Source of the DNA: an uncultured Hyphomicrobiales bacterium
Lineage (GTDB): Bacteria > Pseudomonadota > Alphaproteobacteria > Rhizobiales > Beijerinckiaceae
Length of the DNA stretch: 6,779 nucleotides
Reading direction: 5' to 3'
NCBI GenBank assembly: GCA_903916165.1
Contig: CAIWVR010000439.1
Span: 1 to 6,779 of the forward strand
Positions 6,463-6,779 of this stretch are shown piece by piece (within the stretch, counting starts at the first letter, position 1; the number at the start of each line of letters is the position of its first letter). A model generated the notes under the pieces. The model did no database searches and was not told the origin of the DNA. It worked only from the letters and a program-made list of their open reading frames with translations. Both the position numbers and the translations under genes were made by a program.

Positions 6463-6753
6463 TCCGAAGATGTGCGCAGATAATGCTTAACGGGGATTGA
6501 AAGCGACGACGTTTGCGTCCTCCGGTGGATGGCTCACGGCGGTGTTTTTCTGTCTTGCCGGCGGGTCTTGCCGCCGCCTGGGCTGCGGTCCGGGCTTGCG
6601 CAAGTCACGGGCCACAGCTCAGGAGGCCCCGCCCGACGTGCTGCACTGCAGCTTCACGGAAAATTTGACGCGGCGGCGCTTATATTACCTGTGATGGGTT
6701 CATATATTCGAAAACGCGGGTGCTTCGCCCGCTTCGCATGAGAGGTAGACCCC
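6463..6753. other. 291-bp divergent intergenic region
   Basis: This stretch separates the extensin-like gene from the gene starting at 6754 and must carry both promoters. Open frames here (for example 6497-6694 and 6529-6741, plus strand) have atypical composition, lack good start signals and run into the leader of the next gene, so I do not call them. An AT-rich stretch at 6661-6714 (TTGACG at 6665-6670, TATATT at 6681-6686, then CATATATTC) is the likeliest promoter area for the rightward gene. The boxes are only 10 bp apart, so the exact promoter is not assigned. Confidence 0.5.
6716..6732 (+). other. Small hairpin in the leader of the 6754 gene
   Basis: GCGGG (6716-6720) and CCCGC (6728-6732) form a 5-bp stem around a 7-base loop, with a further T-G wobble possible. 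It sits about 10 bases before the ribosome-binding site of the next gene and has no T-run, so it is not a typical terminator. It may only be a leader structure. Confidence 0.4.
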
Positions 6754-6779
6754 ATGACCATCCGTCCCCTCACGACCAG
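6754..6779 (+). CDS. Start of an unidentified gene (partial)
   Basis: ATG at 6754 opens a frame reading MTIRPLTT up to the window edge. GAGG at 6742-6745 lies eight bases upstream, a normal ribosome-binding site. Another ATG at 6738 begins a different frame but has no such site. Eight codons are too few to recognise a family. Confidence 0.55.

Noticed and set aside
6487..6501. TTAA-N7-TGAA, resembling a CtrA box, upstream of the extensin-like gene
   Set aside because: One half-site is imperfect and the motif is short enough to occur by chance; nothing else points to cell-cycle control.
6529..6741. Small plus-strand ORFs between the extensin-like gene and the 6754 gene
   Set aside because: No good ribosome-binding site, no recognisable motif, and they run through the likely promoter and leader of the next gene.

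Overview
The window is a GC-rich piece of bacterial chromosome, most likely from an alphaproteobacterium of the order Hyphomicrobiales (Rhizobiales), near the Bradyrhizobium/Rhodopseudomonas side. This rests on three things: an iron-control-element palindrome in front of an mbfA-type ferritin/VIT1 gene, a DUF4159 gene followed by a large membrane protein, and an intergenic inverted repeat of the kind scattered through these genomes (arms beginning GTCATTGCG). No phage, transposase, CRISPR array, tRNA or rRNA is visible, and the region reads as ordinary chromosomal backbone.

Layout, left to right. Bases 1-2185 (+) hold the end of a DUF4159 gene, coupled through a TTGA stop/start overlap to a 695-residue membrane protein with a von Willebrand A-like part and an amidotransferase-like fold that has no cysteine. 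This looks like the end of a MoxR/DUF58/DUF4159-type operon whose first genes lie outside the window. Bases 2188-2304 are a 117-bp imperfect inverted repeat that fills almost all of the gap to the next, convergent gene. Bases 2315-3445 (-) hold a GNAT acetyltransferase and, upstream of it, a Nudix hydrolase with a complete Nudix box. Bases 3446-3538 are a short divergent control region containing TTAGAA-GCA-TTCTAA, a near-consensus Irr-binding ICE motif. Bases 3539-4510 (+) encode MbfA, a ferritin-like domain fused to a VIT1-type iron transporter, followed 31 bp later by a calcineurin-like metallophosphoesterase (4542-5438, +). Convergent to that is an extensin-like lipoprotein with a LAS/M15-type metallopeptidase signature (5449-6462, -). 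The last 291 bp before 6754 are noncoding, with a small hairpin, and lead to the first codons of an unidentified gene.

Functionally, the best-supported story is iron homeostasis: Irr would repress mbfA when iron is scarce and release it when iron is plentiful, so that MbfA exports surplus iron. The metallophosphoesterase may be co-transcribed, and the divergent Nudix gene shares the same 93-bp control region. The other genes appear to be unrelated cell-envelope and housekeeping functions. I did not find a convincing new system. The most useful leads are the ICE-controlled divergent region, the possible mbfA-phosphoesterase operon, and the cysteine-free vWA/amidotransferase-like protein.
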